A stretch of 64,000 bases of DNA, taken from Muribaculaceae bacterium (GTDB lineage: Bacteria; Bacteroidota; Bacteroidia; Bacteroidales; Muribaculaceae). Position 1 is the stretch's first letter. Every line of letters begins with the position of its first letter. Position numbers and translations under genes: made by a program. A model generated the notes under the pieces. That model searched no databases. It saw only the letters and a program-made list of their open reading frames with translations, and was not told the DNA's origin. This document shows, piece after piece, positions 17,870 through 26,513 of the stretch. Where the stretch lies: the NCBI GenBank assembly GCA_009775125.1, contig VSPD01000008.1:1-64000 (forward strand), in the 5' to 3' direction.

Positions 17870-17907
17870 CAATAAAAAAAGCGACCGACGGTCGCTTTTT
17901 TTATTGT
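17870..17907. terminator. Bidirectional terminator between converging genes
   Basis: CAATAAAAAAAGCGACC GAC GGTCGCTTTTTTTATTG, near-perfect with A- and U-runs on both sides. It ends the symporter transcript (plus) and overlaps the end of the rarA reading frame (minus). Confidence 0.9.
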
Positions 17908-19187
17908 CAGTTGCCATCTTCCCAACGTGAGCGTCGCCGCTGCTCGAGGGTCGCCTCGGAGGGGTTGTCGCCGGCAAACCACAGGCGTGTGCCCACAAGG
18001 GAGTCGGGCAAGAATTGCTGTCGGACAAAATTGCCGGGATAGTCGTGGGCATACTTGTAGTTTTCTCCATAACCAAGCTCTTTCATCAACGAGGTGGGCG
18101 CGTTGCGGATATGGAGAGGCACGGGCCGGTCGCCGGTTTTCTCAACAAGTGACAGTGCGCGGTCTATGGCCATGTATGCAGAATTGCTTTTTGGCGAGTT
18201 TGCGAGGTAAATTGCACATTCAGCCAAGGGGATACGGCCTTCGGGCATACCAATCTTGGTGATTGTGTCGAAACATGCGTTGGCAAGGAGCAGGGCGTTG
18301 GGATTTGCCAGACCTATGTCCTCGGCTGAGAGTATTACGAGACGGCGGGCAATGAACACGGGGTCCTCGCCTCCGGCAATCATGCGCGCGAGCCAGTACA
18401 CGGCAGCGTCGGGATCGGACCCGCGTATGCTCTTGATAAAAGCCGAGATGATGTCGTAGTGCATCTCGCCTTGTTTGTCGTAGGCCTGCGGATTTTGTTG
18501 CAGACGTTCGGTTACACTTTGGTCGGAAATAACAACAGGCTCTCCGTGTGGTGTCGATTGCTCGATAAGCTCAAGAATGTTGAGGAGCTTGCGGGCATCG
18601 CCGCCGGAGTAGCGGAAAAGAGCCGCCGTGTCACGCACCTCCACCTTCCGGTTTTTAAGAATTTCGTCGGAAGACAGCGCACGGTCGAGCAGAGTCTGCA
18701 ATTCTTCCTCGCCGAGGGGTTTCAGCGTGTAGACCTGGGCGCGTGAAAGGAGCGGACGAATCACCTCAAACGAGGGATTTTCCGTTGTGGCTCCTATGAG
18801 CGTGACTGTGCCGTTTTCAACGGCTCCGAGCAAGCTGTCTTGCTGCGACTTGCTGAACCGGTGGATTTCATCGATAAACAAAATGGGGCGTCCCTCACTG
18901 AACATCGACGAGGCGTCGTGGCGGCACTGCTCTATAACCTCGCGCACGTCTTTCACCCCTGAGGTTACAGCCGACAGGGTATAAAATTTGCTTTTTGTCG
19001 AGTTTGCTATGATACGGGCAATCGTGGTCTTCCCCACTCCTGGAGGCCCCCAAAGGATGAAAGACGACACAGTGCCCTGCTCAATCATGCGGCGAAGGAT
19101 ACCGCCCGGCCCGACAAGATGTGACTGGCCGATATACTCGTCAAGATTTTGCGGACGAAGACGTTCTGCAAGCGGAGAGACTGCCAT
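17907..19187 (-). CDS. Replication-associated recombination protein A (RarA/MgsA), AAA ATPase
   Basis: A 426-residue clamp-loader-like AAA+ ATPase that acts at stalled replication forks. N-terminus PLAERLRPQNLDEYIGQSHL, Walker A GPPGVGKTT (about 46), Walker B LFIDEIHRFSKSQQD (about 98), sensor 1 IGATTENPSFE (about 130) and the C-terminal MgsA tetramerisation domain (about 235-425, HYDIISAFIKSIRGSDPDA). Last gene in a minus-strand set after fmt (5-bp gap) and the RluA-type gene. Confidence 0.95.
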   Translation of the reverse strand: MAVSPLAERLRPQNLDEYIGQSHLVGPGGILRRMIEQGTVSSFILWGPPGVGKTTIARIIANSTKSKFYTLSAVTSGVKDVREVIEQCRHDASSMFSEGRPILFIDEIHRFSKSQQDSLLGAVENGTVTLIGATTENPSFEVIRPLLSRAQVYTLKPLGEEELQTLLDRALSSDEILKNRKVEVRDTAALFRYSGGDARKLLNILELIEQSTPHGEPVVISDQSVTERLQQNPQAYDKQGEMHYDIISAFIKSIRGSDPDAAVYWLARMIAGGEDPVFIARRLVILSAEDIGLANPNALLLANACFDTITKIGMPEGRIPLAECAIYLANSPKSNSAYMAIDRALSLVEKTGDRPVPLHIRNAPTSLMKELGYGENYKYAHDYPGNFVRQQFLPDSLVGTRLWFAGDNPSEATLEQRRRSRWEDGN

Positions 19188-19192
19188 AAGCC

Positions 19193-20158
19193 TTATGCAA
19201 ATTTGAAATCGGTTGAACGGAGGCCGCGAAGCCAGTCGCCGGCAGCCATGCGCTTTTTGCCCTGCGGCTGGAGCGACAATATCTCGATGTCGGTGTCGGC
19301 AGCGGACACATACATGTGTCCTGCCTCGACAGTCACATTGCCGGGGCGACGCGAAGGCCGGCCGGTGATACGTGTCTCGAATATTTTAACCGAAAGGGGC
19401 TCGGCTTCGACAGTTTGCAATTCTGTCCACGCCGCAGGGTAAGGACTGAGGCCGCGCACGAGATTATGAATCTTTTCGGCGGGACAGTTCCAGTCGATTC
19501 GGCAAGTTTCCTTAAATATCTTGGGAGCGGGGGTCGGCTCCTCGCCACCAAGGAGCGTGTCTTGTGGCACCGGAACAAGTGTGCCGTCGAGAATATGCTC
19601 TACGGTGTCGATAGTGAGGTCGGCGCCAAGAAGCATGAGACGGTCGTGCACGGTGCCGACATTGTCGTCAGGACTGATGTCGATGCGCTCTTGGCGGAGG
19701 ATGTCGCCTGTGTCAATCTCGTGTTTGAGGAAGAACGTGGTTACGCCCGTCTCGGTGTCGCCGTTGATTACAGCCCAGTTGATTGGTGCCGCGCCGCGAT
19801 AGCGCGGAAGCAGGGATGCGTGGAGGTTGAAAGTGCCCAGCGGCGGCATCTGCCACACTACTTGCGGGAGCATACGGAAAGCAATTACGATAAACAAGTC
19901 GGCTTTGAGGCTGCGAAGCTCGTCGACAAAGACATGGTCTTTGAGATTGACGGGCTGCATAAGATGGAGCCCGGCGGCCTCTGCATATTGCTTTACGGGG
20001 GAATGGAGAAGTTTGTGGCCGCGTCCGGCAGGCTTGTCGGGCATCGTCACCACTCCCACAATATTATAACCGCCTTCATGGAGTCGGCGGAGGCTTTCAA
20101 CGGCAAAATCGGGAGTGCCTAAAAAAACTATTCTGAGGTCTTCTTTCTTCATCTTCAT
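19193..20158 (-). CDS. Methionyl-tRNA formyltransferase
   Basis: I place the start at 20158 (MKMKKEDLRIVFLGTPDFA), giving 321 residues, the usual length. Its ATG shares one base with the stop of the upstream pseudouridine synthase (TAATG), whereas the longer frame would overlap that gene by 34 nt. The formyl-transfer domain has FLGTPDFA (about 10-17), HASLLPRYRGAAPINWA (about 113, the HxSLLPxxRG catalytic motif) and the GDTETGVT segment. The C-terminal tRNA-binding domain begins after about residue 205. It formylates initiator Met-tRNA for translation initiation. Confidence 0.95.
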   Translation of the reverse strand: MKMKKEDLRIVFLGTPDFAVESLRRLHEGGYNIVGVVTMPDKPAGRGHKLLHSPVKQYAEAAGLHLMQPVNLKDHVFVDELRSLKADLFIVIAFRMLPQVVWQMPPLGTFNLHASLLPRYRGAAPINWAVINGDTETGVTTFFLKHEIDTGDILRQERIDISPDDNVGTVHDRLMLLGADLTIDTVEHILDGTLVPVPQDTLLGGEEPTPAPKIFKETCRIDWNCPAEKIHNLVRGLSPYPAAWTELQTVEAEPLSVKIFETRITGRPSRRPGNVTVEAGHMYVSAADTDIEILSLQPQGKKRMAAGDWLRGLRSTDFKFA

Positions 20159-20838
20159 TATTGTGCGGCGTTTTGTTCGAGAACGTGCCATAGAGTGTCG
20201 TCGGGCACGGGGGCGGTGACGTCGATTTCGATACCTGACACAGGGTGGATAAAACGTATGCGACGGGCCATGAGCGATATGGAGCCGTCGGGATTGGAGC
20301 GTTTGTCGCCATATTTAAGGTCGCCTTTGACCGGGCAGCCGATAGCCGACAACTGGACACGGATTTGATGCTTGCGTCCTGTCATGAGGTTTACTTCCAA
20401 CAGGCGGTAGCGGTCGGACTCGGCGATAGTGCGATATGCCAGCCGGGATTCCTTAGCTCCGTCCTTAGGCGTGGCCGACGCGTAGCTTTTGTTATTGCGC
20501 TCCACGGTGGTAATCCAATGTGTGAGCGTGTCTTCCGGCTTCTCGGGCTTGCCGCGTGTAATGGCCCAATATGTTTTGTGGACATTGCCGAGGCGAAACA
20601 TCTCGTTGAGACGCGCAAGGGCCTTTGAGGTCTTGGCAAACACCACTACTCCGCCAACAGGCCGGTCGAGCCGGTGAGCGACACCAAGGAAAACATTTCC
20701 CGGCTTGGCATGAGTTTCCTTTATCCACTGTTTCACTGTTTCGGAAAGCGGTGTATCGCCGGTCTTGTCGCCCTGGACTATTTCTCCGGGAGCTTTGTTC
20801 ACAATTATTATATGGTTGTCTTCGTAGAGAACAGTCAT
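20158..20838 (-). CDS. RluA-family pseudouridine synthase
   Basis: A 226-residue enzyme without an S4 domain. The catalytic motif HRLDRPVGGVVVFAKT (about 52-67) contains the essential Asp, and the later TGRKHQIRVQLSAIGCP (about 165) is the conserved RluA-type C-terminal motif. It isomerises uridines in rRNA or tRNA; the exact site cannot be told. First of a tight run with fmt (1-nt overlap) and rarA. Confidence 0.93.
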   Translation of the reverse strand: MTVLYEDNHIIIVNKAPGEIVQGDKTGDTPLSETVKQWIKETHAKPGNVFLGVAHRLDRPVGGVVVFAKTSKALARLNEMFRLGNVHKTYWAITRGKPEKPEDTLTHWITTVERNNKSYASATPKDGAKESRLAYRTIAESDRYRLLEVNLMTGRKHQIRVQLSAIGCPVKGDLKYGDKRSNPDGSISLMARRIRFIHPVSGIEIDVTAPVPDDTLWHVLEQNAAQ

Positions 20839-20859
20839 TGCAATTTAGTTGGTTCTAAG

Positions 20860-20905
20860 GACATTAGGGACATTAAGATCTTTAACGTCTTTAAGGTCCT
20901 TAATC
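20860..20905. repeat. Low-complexity repeat related to 15231-15290
   Basis: AAGGACATTAGGGACATTAAG followed by CTTTAACGTCTTTAAGGTCC. The units resemble those after the GT2 gene at 15231, in part inverted. Confidence 0.5.
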
Positions 20906-20920
20906 TGCTGATATTGAAAA

Positions 20921-20956
20921 TTACGAGTTACGGGCGCGATTGTCCGTAACTCGTAA
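20921..20956 (-). terminator. Terminator after the phosphosugar mutase
   Basis: Perfect 13-bp arms TTACGAGTTACGG and CCGTAACTCGTAA with a 10-nt loop. Read on the minus strand it is followed by TTTTC, 20 bp after the mutase stop. Confidence 0.8.
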
Positions 20957-20976
20957 TATATGGTCGTGTGGCAGGG

Positions 20977-22725
20977 TTAGATGCCGAGGTCTTTCTTTAT
21001 AGCCTCGATCTTCTCATGAGCCTTGGCTGTGGCTGCATCATATTCTTCGGGCGACGCAATCGTGTCGTGTACCTCGATGTAGAATTTGATTTTGGGTTCT
21101 GTGCCCGAAGGACGGACAGAAACCTTTGAGCCGTCGGCTGTGAAGTATTGGAGGACGTTGGATGTGGTGGGGAAATCCATCTTGTCGACATGGCCGGTGG
21201 GCACATCGGTGCAGTTGAGGTCGGCGTAGTCTTTGATTGTAACGACGGGGCTGCCTGCGAGGGTCTTGGGAGGATTGGCACGGAAACCTTTCATCATGGC
21301 GATGATTTCTTCTGCGCCGGATTTGCCCTTGCGCACCACAGAGATGCCTTCTTCGAGCGAGAAGCCGTTTTGCACATAGATGTCTTTGAGCATAGTGGCG
21401 AAATCCATGCCACGGTCTTTTGCCCAAGCTGCAATCTCGGCCATAAGGGAGATGGCAGATACGGAGTCTTTGTCGCGGGCGAAGTCTTCGGCAAGGAAGC
21501 CGTAGCTTTCTTCTCCGCCACCGATATAGCGAGCTGTGCCTTCGAGGTCGCGGATTACGGAAGCAATCCATTTGAATCCGGTGTAGCAGTCGTACATGCG
21601 GATGTTGTTGTTTTGAGCGATAGCCTTGATGGTCTCGGTGGTTACGATGGTCTTCACGATGTATTCGTTGCCAACGAGGCGACCCATTTCGCGGTTGCGC
21701 ACCATGATGTAGTTGAGGAGAATCATCACGATCTGGTTGCCGTTGAGCAGACGGTAGGAACCGTCGGGGTCACGTACCACGCAACCGATACGGTCGGCGT
21801 CGGGGTCGGATGCGAAAATCACGTCGGCATCGGTTTCCTTTGCTTTCTCGATAGCCATTGCCATGGCAGAAGGCACTTCGGGGTTGGGAGATTCTACGGT
21901 GGGGAAATCGCCGGAGGGGATATCCTGTTCGGGCACGTGGATTATGTTGGTGAATCCGTAGTTGCGGAGCGAATCGGGTATCATCTTCACGCCGGTGCCG
22001 TGGATGGGGGTGTAGACAATTTTGAGGTCGTGGTGACGCTTAATTACTTCGGGGTCGAGCGAAAGGGTTTTGATGTCGGCGAGGAAGGCATTATCCATTT
22101 CTTCACCGATAATTTCGATTTTGGATTTATCGCCCTGGAATTTGATTTCGGACACGTCCTTGATTCGGCCCACATGTTCGATGATGTTCACATCGTGGGG
22201 CGCGATAATCTGCGCGCCGTCGGCCCAGTATGCCTTGTAGCCGTTGTATTCCTTGGGATTGTGGGAAGCGGTGATGTTTACGCCGCTCTGGCATCCGAGA
22301 CGACGGATGGCATAGGAAAGCTCGGGAGTGGGTCGGAAATCCTCGAAAAGATATACCTTGATGCCGTTTGCAGAGAAAATGTCGGCGACGATTTCAGCAA
22401 ACTTGCGCGAGTTGTTGCGCACGTCGTGACCAACGACAACGGAGATTTCGGGGAGGTCGGTAAAGGCTTCTTTGAGATAGTTGGCGAGGCCTTGTGTAGC
22501 TGCGCCCACGGTGTATATGTTCATGCGGTTAGTGCCGGCGCCCATGATGCCGCGGAGGCCGCCCGTACCGAATTCGAGGTCGCGGTAGAACGACTCGATG
22601 AGGTCGGTTTTATCTTCGGCCTCGAGCATACGCTTCACTTCGGCGCGTGTATCCGGGTCGTAGCTTTCAGAAAGCCAGGCCTGAGCGCGCTCGGTCACTT
22701 GTTTGAGCAGATCGTTTTGTTCCAT
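20977..22725 (-). CDS. Phospho-sugar mutase (phosphoglucomutase/phosphomannomutase)
   Basis: A 582-residue alpha-D-phosphohexomutase. The phosphoserine loop is TASHNPKEYNGYK (about 151-163), the metal loop is DPDADRIG (about 306), the sugar-binding loop is GGGEESYGF (about 400) and the C-terminal phosphate-binding loop is RPSGTEPKIKFYIE (about 540). The long form resembles PgcA-type phosphoglucomutases. It interconverts glucose-6-P and glucose-1-P and/or the mannose equivalents, linking glycolysis to the glycogen cluster and to GDP-mannose made in the polysaccharide locus. Monocistronic with its own promoter and terminator. Confidence 0.92.
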   Translation of the reverse strand: MEQNDLLKQVTERAQAWLSESYDPDTRAEVKRMLEAEDKTDLIESFYRDLEFGTGGLRGIMGAGTNRMNIYTVGAATQGLANYLKEAFTDLPEISVVVGHDVRNNSRKFAEIVADIFSANGIKVYLFEDFRPTPELSYAIRRLGCQSGVNITASHNPKEYNGYKAYWADGAQIIAPHDVNIIEHVGRIKDVSEIKFQGDKSKIEIIGEEMDNAFLADIKTLSLDPEVIKRHHDLKIVYTPIHGTGVKMIPDSLRNYGFTNIIHVPEQDIPSGDFPTVESPNPEVPSAMAMAIEKAKETDADVIFASDPDADRIGCVVRDPDGSYRLLNGNQIVMILLNYIMVRNREMGRLVGNEYIVKTIVTTETIKAIAQNNNIRMYDCYTGFKWIASVIRDLEGTARYIGGGEESYGFLAEDFARDKDSVSAISLMAEIAAWAKDRGMDFATMLKDIYVQNGFSLEEGISVVRKGKSGAEEIIAMMKGFRANPPKTLAGSPVVTIKDYADLNCTDVPTGHVDKMDFPTTSNVLQYFTADGSKVSVRPSGTEPKIKFYIEVHDTIASPEEYDAATAKAHEKIEAIKKDLGI

Positions 22726-22770
22726 TTATCTGTATTTTTTGATATTAGAATTAACTTAAATATGTTAACG

Positions 22771-22801
22771 CAAAATTAGTGTTTTATTTTTACAAAACAA
22801 A
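22771..22801 (-). promoter_or_regulatory. Promoter of the phosphosugar mutase gene
   Basis: Minus strand TTTG (22798-22801), 19 bp, then TAATTTTG (22771-22778), giving a leader of about 40 nt. Confidence 0.7.
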
Positions 22802-22845
22802 GTGTTTGCAGAAAAAGTTGAGACAGATTCACAATACCTTCACGC

Positions 22846-22866
22846 GGACGCACGAGCCGTGCGTCC
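22846..22866. repeat. Short palindromic repeat, second family
   Basis: Identical to the palindrome at 10471-10491, including several flanking bases. It lies between cdsA and the mutase promoter. Confidence 0.75.
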
Positions 22867-22878
22867 CTACACTGTTGT

Positions 22879-23697
22879 CTATGTCAATAATATCATGCAA
22901 TAGAGGCAGGCGAAGAAAATTGCGGCGAGGCCGGGAGCCACGAAGAGAAGGGAGTCGATGCGGTCGAGGATGCCCCCGTGGCCGGGAATCAGGTTGCCGG
23001 AGTCTTTCACGCCTACGGTGCGTTTGATGAGCGATTCGAACAGGTCGCCAACGGTAGAGAGCGCGCTTACAGCCACGCCAATTGCTATCCAGCCCCACAG
23101 GGACAGATTATTGCTGGGCACGAGATAATATGCTGCGATGCCGAACAGCGCGCAAAAGGCCATGCCTCCCCAAAATCCTTCCCATGACTTTTTGGGTGAA
23201 AGACGTTCGCACAATCGACGGCGTCCAATCTGCGAACCCACGCAGAAGGCTCCGGTGTCGTTGAGCCATATCATAATGAAGAACATGAGCACGGGATATT
23301 TGCCCGCACCAATGAGCATATCGTTGGTGTACAGCACTTCGAGCGCGCCAAGGCCCATGCCTATATAGATAACGCCAAGCATGCTGAATGCGGCCGAACG
23401 CAGGGCCTCCGAACGCTTGTCGAACACCGCCATAGCCAGACGAACGGGCAGGTACAAATACATGGCGATGGCAAACCACCATATAATAGCCAATACTGCC
23501 ACGACGTCCACTCCGAGCACCCACCAACGCATGGCGGAATCGTCGGAAGTCTGGCACATTTTATTAAATTCGAGCATGGCGAGCACGCCCAAAAGCAAGC
23601 ACAAGCAAAGAAACGCGGGCTGCCCGCACAGGATAGCCGCCACAATCACGGCCACATATATAGCGCCGGAAGCGGCGCGCAAAGCTACATTTTTCAT
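22879..23697 (-). CDS. Phosphatidate cytidylyltransferase
   Basis: A 272-residue multi-spanning inner-membrane enzyme (seven or more hydrophobic helices) that makes CDP-diacylglycerol from CTP and phosphatidic acid. The C-terminal family signature is visible as DLFESLIKRTVGVKDSGNLI (about 220-240) followed by PGHGGILDRIDSLLF. The promoter lies so close to the ATG that the mRNA would be leaderless or nearly so. Confidence 0.94.
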   Translation of the reverse strand: MKNVALRAASGAIYVAVIVAAILCGQPAFLCLCLLLGVLAMLEFNKMCQTSDDSAMRWWVLGVDVVAVLAIIWWFAIAMYLYLPVRLAMAVFDKRSEALRSAAFSMLGVIYIGMGLGALEVLYTNDMLIGAGKYPVLMFFIMIWLNDTGAFCVGSQIGRRRLCERLSPKKSWEGFWGGMAFCALFGIAAYYLVPSNNLSLWGWIAIGVAVSALSTVGDLFESLIKRTVGVKDSGNLIPGHGGILDRIDSLLFVAPGLAAIFFACLYCMILLT

Positions 23698-23702
23698 GGT
23701 GG

Positions 23703-23734
23703 CAAAGTTAGCAATATTTCGGTTGATAGCAAAA
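23703..23734 (-). promoter_or_regulatory. Promoter abutting the cdsA start codon
   Basis: Minus strand TTTTG (23730-23734), 19 bp, TAACTTTG (23703-23710). Only 5 nt separate the -7 box from the ATG, so transcription should begin at or next to the start codon. Confidence 0.65.
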
Positions 23735-23754
23735 CGCGGGAGGTAAAAAATGGT

Positions 23755-24918
23755 TCACAGGCCAAGCGGGGCTTTCTCGATAAAGCGTCCATGACGGTCG
23801 ATAACGAAACGGTCGCCACTTGTCTCGACTGTGGCTTTGCCGTTGGCGAACGCCCCGGCTCTGTCGTAATTGAATGGGATTTTTACAACGGCCTCGATGT
23901 TGATGTAGCCCCATTTTCCGTCGCGGCATGCCGGTATAAGATACTCTCCGTCGCATTCAGGATAGAGGCCAATGGAACTGAGGCCAAGGCCGGCAGGAAT
24001 AATCTCTGTGCCATCTTCGTCTACAACACGGCACACTCCGTCGAGCGTGCAGGCATAGGTGTCCTTTCCGTCGTGCTTCCCCCAATATTCGATGCCCGTG
24101 CATCGGCAGGGCACTATCACTTTTCCGGCATCGACATTAAGGAGGCCTTCATAGGAAAATTTGCCTTCGCGCCGGCGTGTGATGGTAACAGGCCCGAAGG
24201 TTGTCCACGACCAGTCGGTGCATGAATGGAATTCGCCCATTTCCCACTGATATGGTGCCAAATCGTAAATTTCGTCGGAATACAATTTTCCATGCGTGTC
24301 GCCGAGCTTGAAAAATTCCTTGTGATACGGCTCGTCAATCTCTTTGGCGACAAGCACAAGTATCAGCCGCGTCCATGGCAATCCTGCCGGACCTATCGGG
24401 CGAATCTCCATGCGGAGATATTGATGAGGCACCACTTCCTCGCCGTCGAAGTTGATTGCTCCGAGCATATCCGAGGCGTCGCGGCTAACGAGCAGCTCTC
24501 CGAGCGACGACACGCCTTCGTACTGCTTGGTGGAGAATCGCCGCCGGGCAATATCGAACACTCGCCAGCGGCCGTCGGTGCGCACCCAACGCCGTCCGGC
24601 AGCCTCCTCGCCTATCCCTTCGTGGACGCATGGAAGAAGTTCGCGTCCTTCCATGTCGACAAGCCCGAGGCGGTGGTTGATGCACACGACGGCGGAAAGA
24701 TTGGCTGCCGGAATGAGCTGGTCGCGTGAAAAGTCATATTCCTTTTCGGTAATGAGGTAGGCCGATTCACGATTGTCGGCATAAGAGAACCGGACTATGC
24801 GCACGCGTCCGGCAGGGCGGTCGGCAAGGTCATCGGCCCATGCTGTGTCATACTGTCGGAGCAGACGCTGCCGCTCCGACTTTGACACAACGGAAGAATT
24901 CACGAAATTCTCTTTCAT
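23755..24918 (-). CDS. WG-repeat protein
   Basis: A 387-residue protein without signal peptide or membrane helices. It is built from degenerate WG-type repeats: NHRLGLVDMEGRELLPCV (about 82), RKWGYIN-like units such as GKWGYINIEAVVKIPFNYD (about 345) and several intermediate copies. Such repeats form beta-propeller-like structures used for binding; the ligand is unknown. The N-terminal 60 residues are charged and helical. It stands alone with a TATATTTG box 16 bp before the ATG. Confidence 0.8.
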   Translation of the reverse strand: MKENFVNSSVVSKSERQRLLRQYDTAWADDLADRPAGRVRIVRFSYADNRESAYLITEKEYDFSRDQLIPAANLSAVVCINHRLGLVDMEGRELLPCVHEGIGEEAAGRRWVRTDGRWRVFDIARRRFSTKQYEGVSSLGELLVSRDASDMLGAINFDGEEVVPHQYLRMEIRPIGPAGLPWTRLILVLVAKEIDEPYHKEFFKLGDTHGKLYSDEIYDLAPYQWEMGEFHSCTDWSWTTFGPVTITRRREGKFSYEGLLNVDAGKVIVPCRCTGIEYWGKHDGKDTYACTLDGVCRVVDEDGTEIIPAGLGLSSIGLYPECDGEYLIPACRDGKWGYINIEAVVKIPFNYDRAGAFANGKATVETSGDRFVIDRHGRFIEKAPLGL

Positions 24919-24934
24919 TTTCCTGATTTTTCGG

Positions 24935-24942
24935 CAAATATA
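24935..24942 (-). promoter_or_regulatory. TATATTTG -7 element for the WG-repeat gene
   Basis: A -7 match 16 bp upstream of the ATG. No clear -33 TTG at the right distance. Confidence 0.45.
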
Positions 24943-25068
24943 GCATTTTTTACCAGTGATAAAATATTAAAAAGATGGTTATTTTGTAAAATTGCACCGT
25001 TTCGTCGACAAAATTGTCCGTTTTGTCGATTATAACACCTTTTAACAAGCTATAATAATATATATGTG

Positions 25069-25076
25069 TAACTTTG
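25069..25076 (+). promoter_or_regulatory. TAACTTTG -7 element for the efflux operon
   Basis: A consensus -7 box 25 bp before the ATG of the TolC-like gene, in a very AT-rich stretch. No -33 TTG at 19-21 bp, so an activator may be needed. Confidence 0.55.
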
Positions 25077-25101
25077 CATCCGAAAAAACCAATCGATTCA
25101 C

Positions 25102-26505
25102 ATGAGACTTAAACTTACTATTCCTGCCTTGCTGGCATCTTCTTTTATAATGGCGCAGCAGGCCGACAGCCCTGTGAGCCTTTCGCTCGACGATTGCCTC
25201 CGTGTGGCGCTGTCCGACAACCCTACCGTAAGGGTGGCCGACATGGAAATCAGCCGTACCGACTATTCGAAAATAGAGACTATCTCTCAACTGCTTCCGC
25301 AGGTGTCGTTTGCCGGCACTTACAGCCGTACGCTCGCCAAACAGGTGATGTACATGAACATGGACGGCTTCGGAGGAATGGGCGGTGACGGCGAAGATGC
25401 CGGCGATTCGCCCACATCGCGTGCCTCGGGCGGCGGCGGTGGCATAAAGGTTGGCCTCGACAACAGTTATCAAGTAGGATTCTCGGCCTCGCTTCCGCTA
25501 ATAGCGCCGCAGCTGTGGGCTTCGCTCAAACTGTCCGACAACCAGATACTGCAAGCTGTGGAAAAAGCACGCGAATCGAAACTCGAACTGGTAAATCAAG
25601 TAAAGAACGCCTACTACACGCTCCTGCTTGCCGAAGATTCCAAAAAGGTGATTCAGGAAAGCTACGATATGGCCGCTCTCACACATGAGATATACACCAA
25701 ACAGCATGCCGCCGGGGCCGCTTCCGACTACGACGTGCTGCGCACATCCGTGGCAATGAAAAATGTAGAGCCCGACCTAATGCAAGCCGACATTGCCATC
25801 AAGCAGGCGCGTCTGCAACTGCTCCTGCTCATGGGGGCCGACGCCACGACTCGCTTCAACGTGGCCGACAATCTCCGCAATTACGAAAAGACGATGTACA
25901 ACGACGTGCTGGCCATCGACCCCGACTACTCGTCCAACTCCTCGCTTGTGCTCAACCGCCTCCAAAGCGAGCAACTCGATCAGGCCCTCAAAGCCGAGCG
26001 CGCAAGCCTATACCCCACCCTGTCGGCTTCGTTCAACTATATGTGGTCGTCGATGTCGAACGGCACTCCGTTCAAGAATTTCCGCTGGACTCCATTCTCA
26101 TCAGCCGGACTCACGCTCAATGTGCCCATCTTCACCGGAGGCAGCCGCTACTCTCGCATCAAGCAGGCAAAGATACAAAAAGAGCAAATGGGCTGGCAGC
26201 GCGAGAACCTCGAACGCTCCGTGGCTATGCAGGTCGACCTCGCCATCGATAATATAAAGGTGAATGTCGAGCAAATAGCTTCGTGCTCGGAAAGCGTAGG
26301 ACAGGCCGAACGCGCCCACGACATCATGGAAAAAAGTTTCGGCATCGGCGCGGCGTCATATCTCGACCTGCGCGATTCCGAACTGGCCCTCACCCAGTCG
26401 CGCCTGGCATACTATCAGGCCATATACAACTATCTTGTGGCCGGCGCCGACCTTGAACTACTGCTCGGCAACGCTCCCATCGAAAATTATATTCCCGCGA
26501 AATAA
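25102..26505 (+). CDS. TolC-family outer membrane efflux channel
   Basis: A 467-residue protein with a signal peptide (ending near FIMAQ) and the duplicated helical repeat of outer membrane factors (about 30-250 and 260-460). The first half opens with the typical LSLDDCLRVALSDNPTV. A Gly/Asp/Ser-rich insert (about 92-117, with a GGGGG run) precedes one of the strands that form the beta barrel and probably lies in an extracellular loop. First gene of a tripartite RND efflux operon; the adaptor gene begins 8 bp later. Confidence 0.92.
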   Translation: MRLKLTIPALLASSFIMAQQADSPVSLSLDDCLRVALSDNPTVRVADMEISRTDYSKIETISQLLPQVSFAGTYSRTLAKQVMYMNMDGFGGMGGDGEDAGDSPTSRASGGGGGIKVGLDNSYQVGFSASLPLIAPQLWASLKLSDNQILQAVEKARESKLELVNQVKNAYYTLLLAEDSKKVIQESYDMAALTHEIYTKQHAAGAASDYDVLRTSVAMKNVEPDLMQADIAIKQARLQLLLLMGADATTRFNVADNLRNYEKTMYNDVLAIDPDYSSNSSLVLNRLQSEQLDQALKAERASLYPTLSASFNYMWSSMSNGTPFKNFRWTPFSSAGLTLNVPIFTGGSRYSRIKQAKIQKEQMGWQRENLERSVAMQVDLAIDNIKVNVEQIASCSESVGQAERAHDIMEKSFGIGAASYLDLRDSELALTQSRLAYYQAIYNYLVAGADLELLLGNAPIENYIPAK

Positions 26506-26513
26506 CATAACTC

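Noticed and set aside
21148..22779. 543-codon plus-strand frame opposite the phosphosugar mutase
   Set aside because: Antisense shadow; the minus-strand protein has all catalytic loops.
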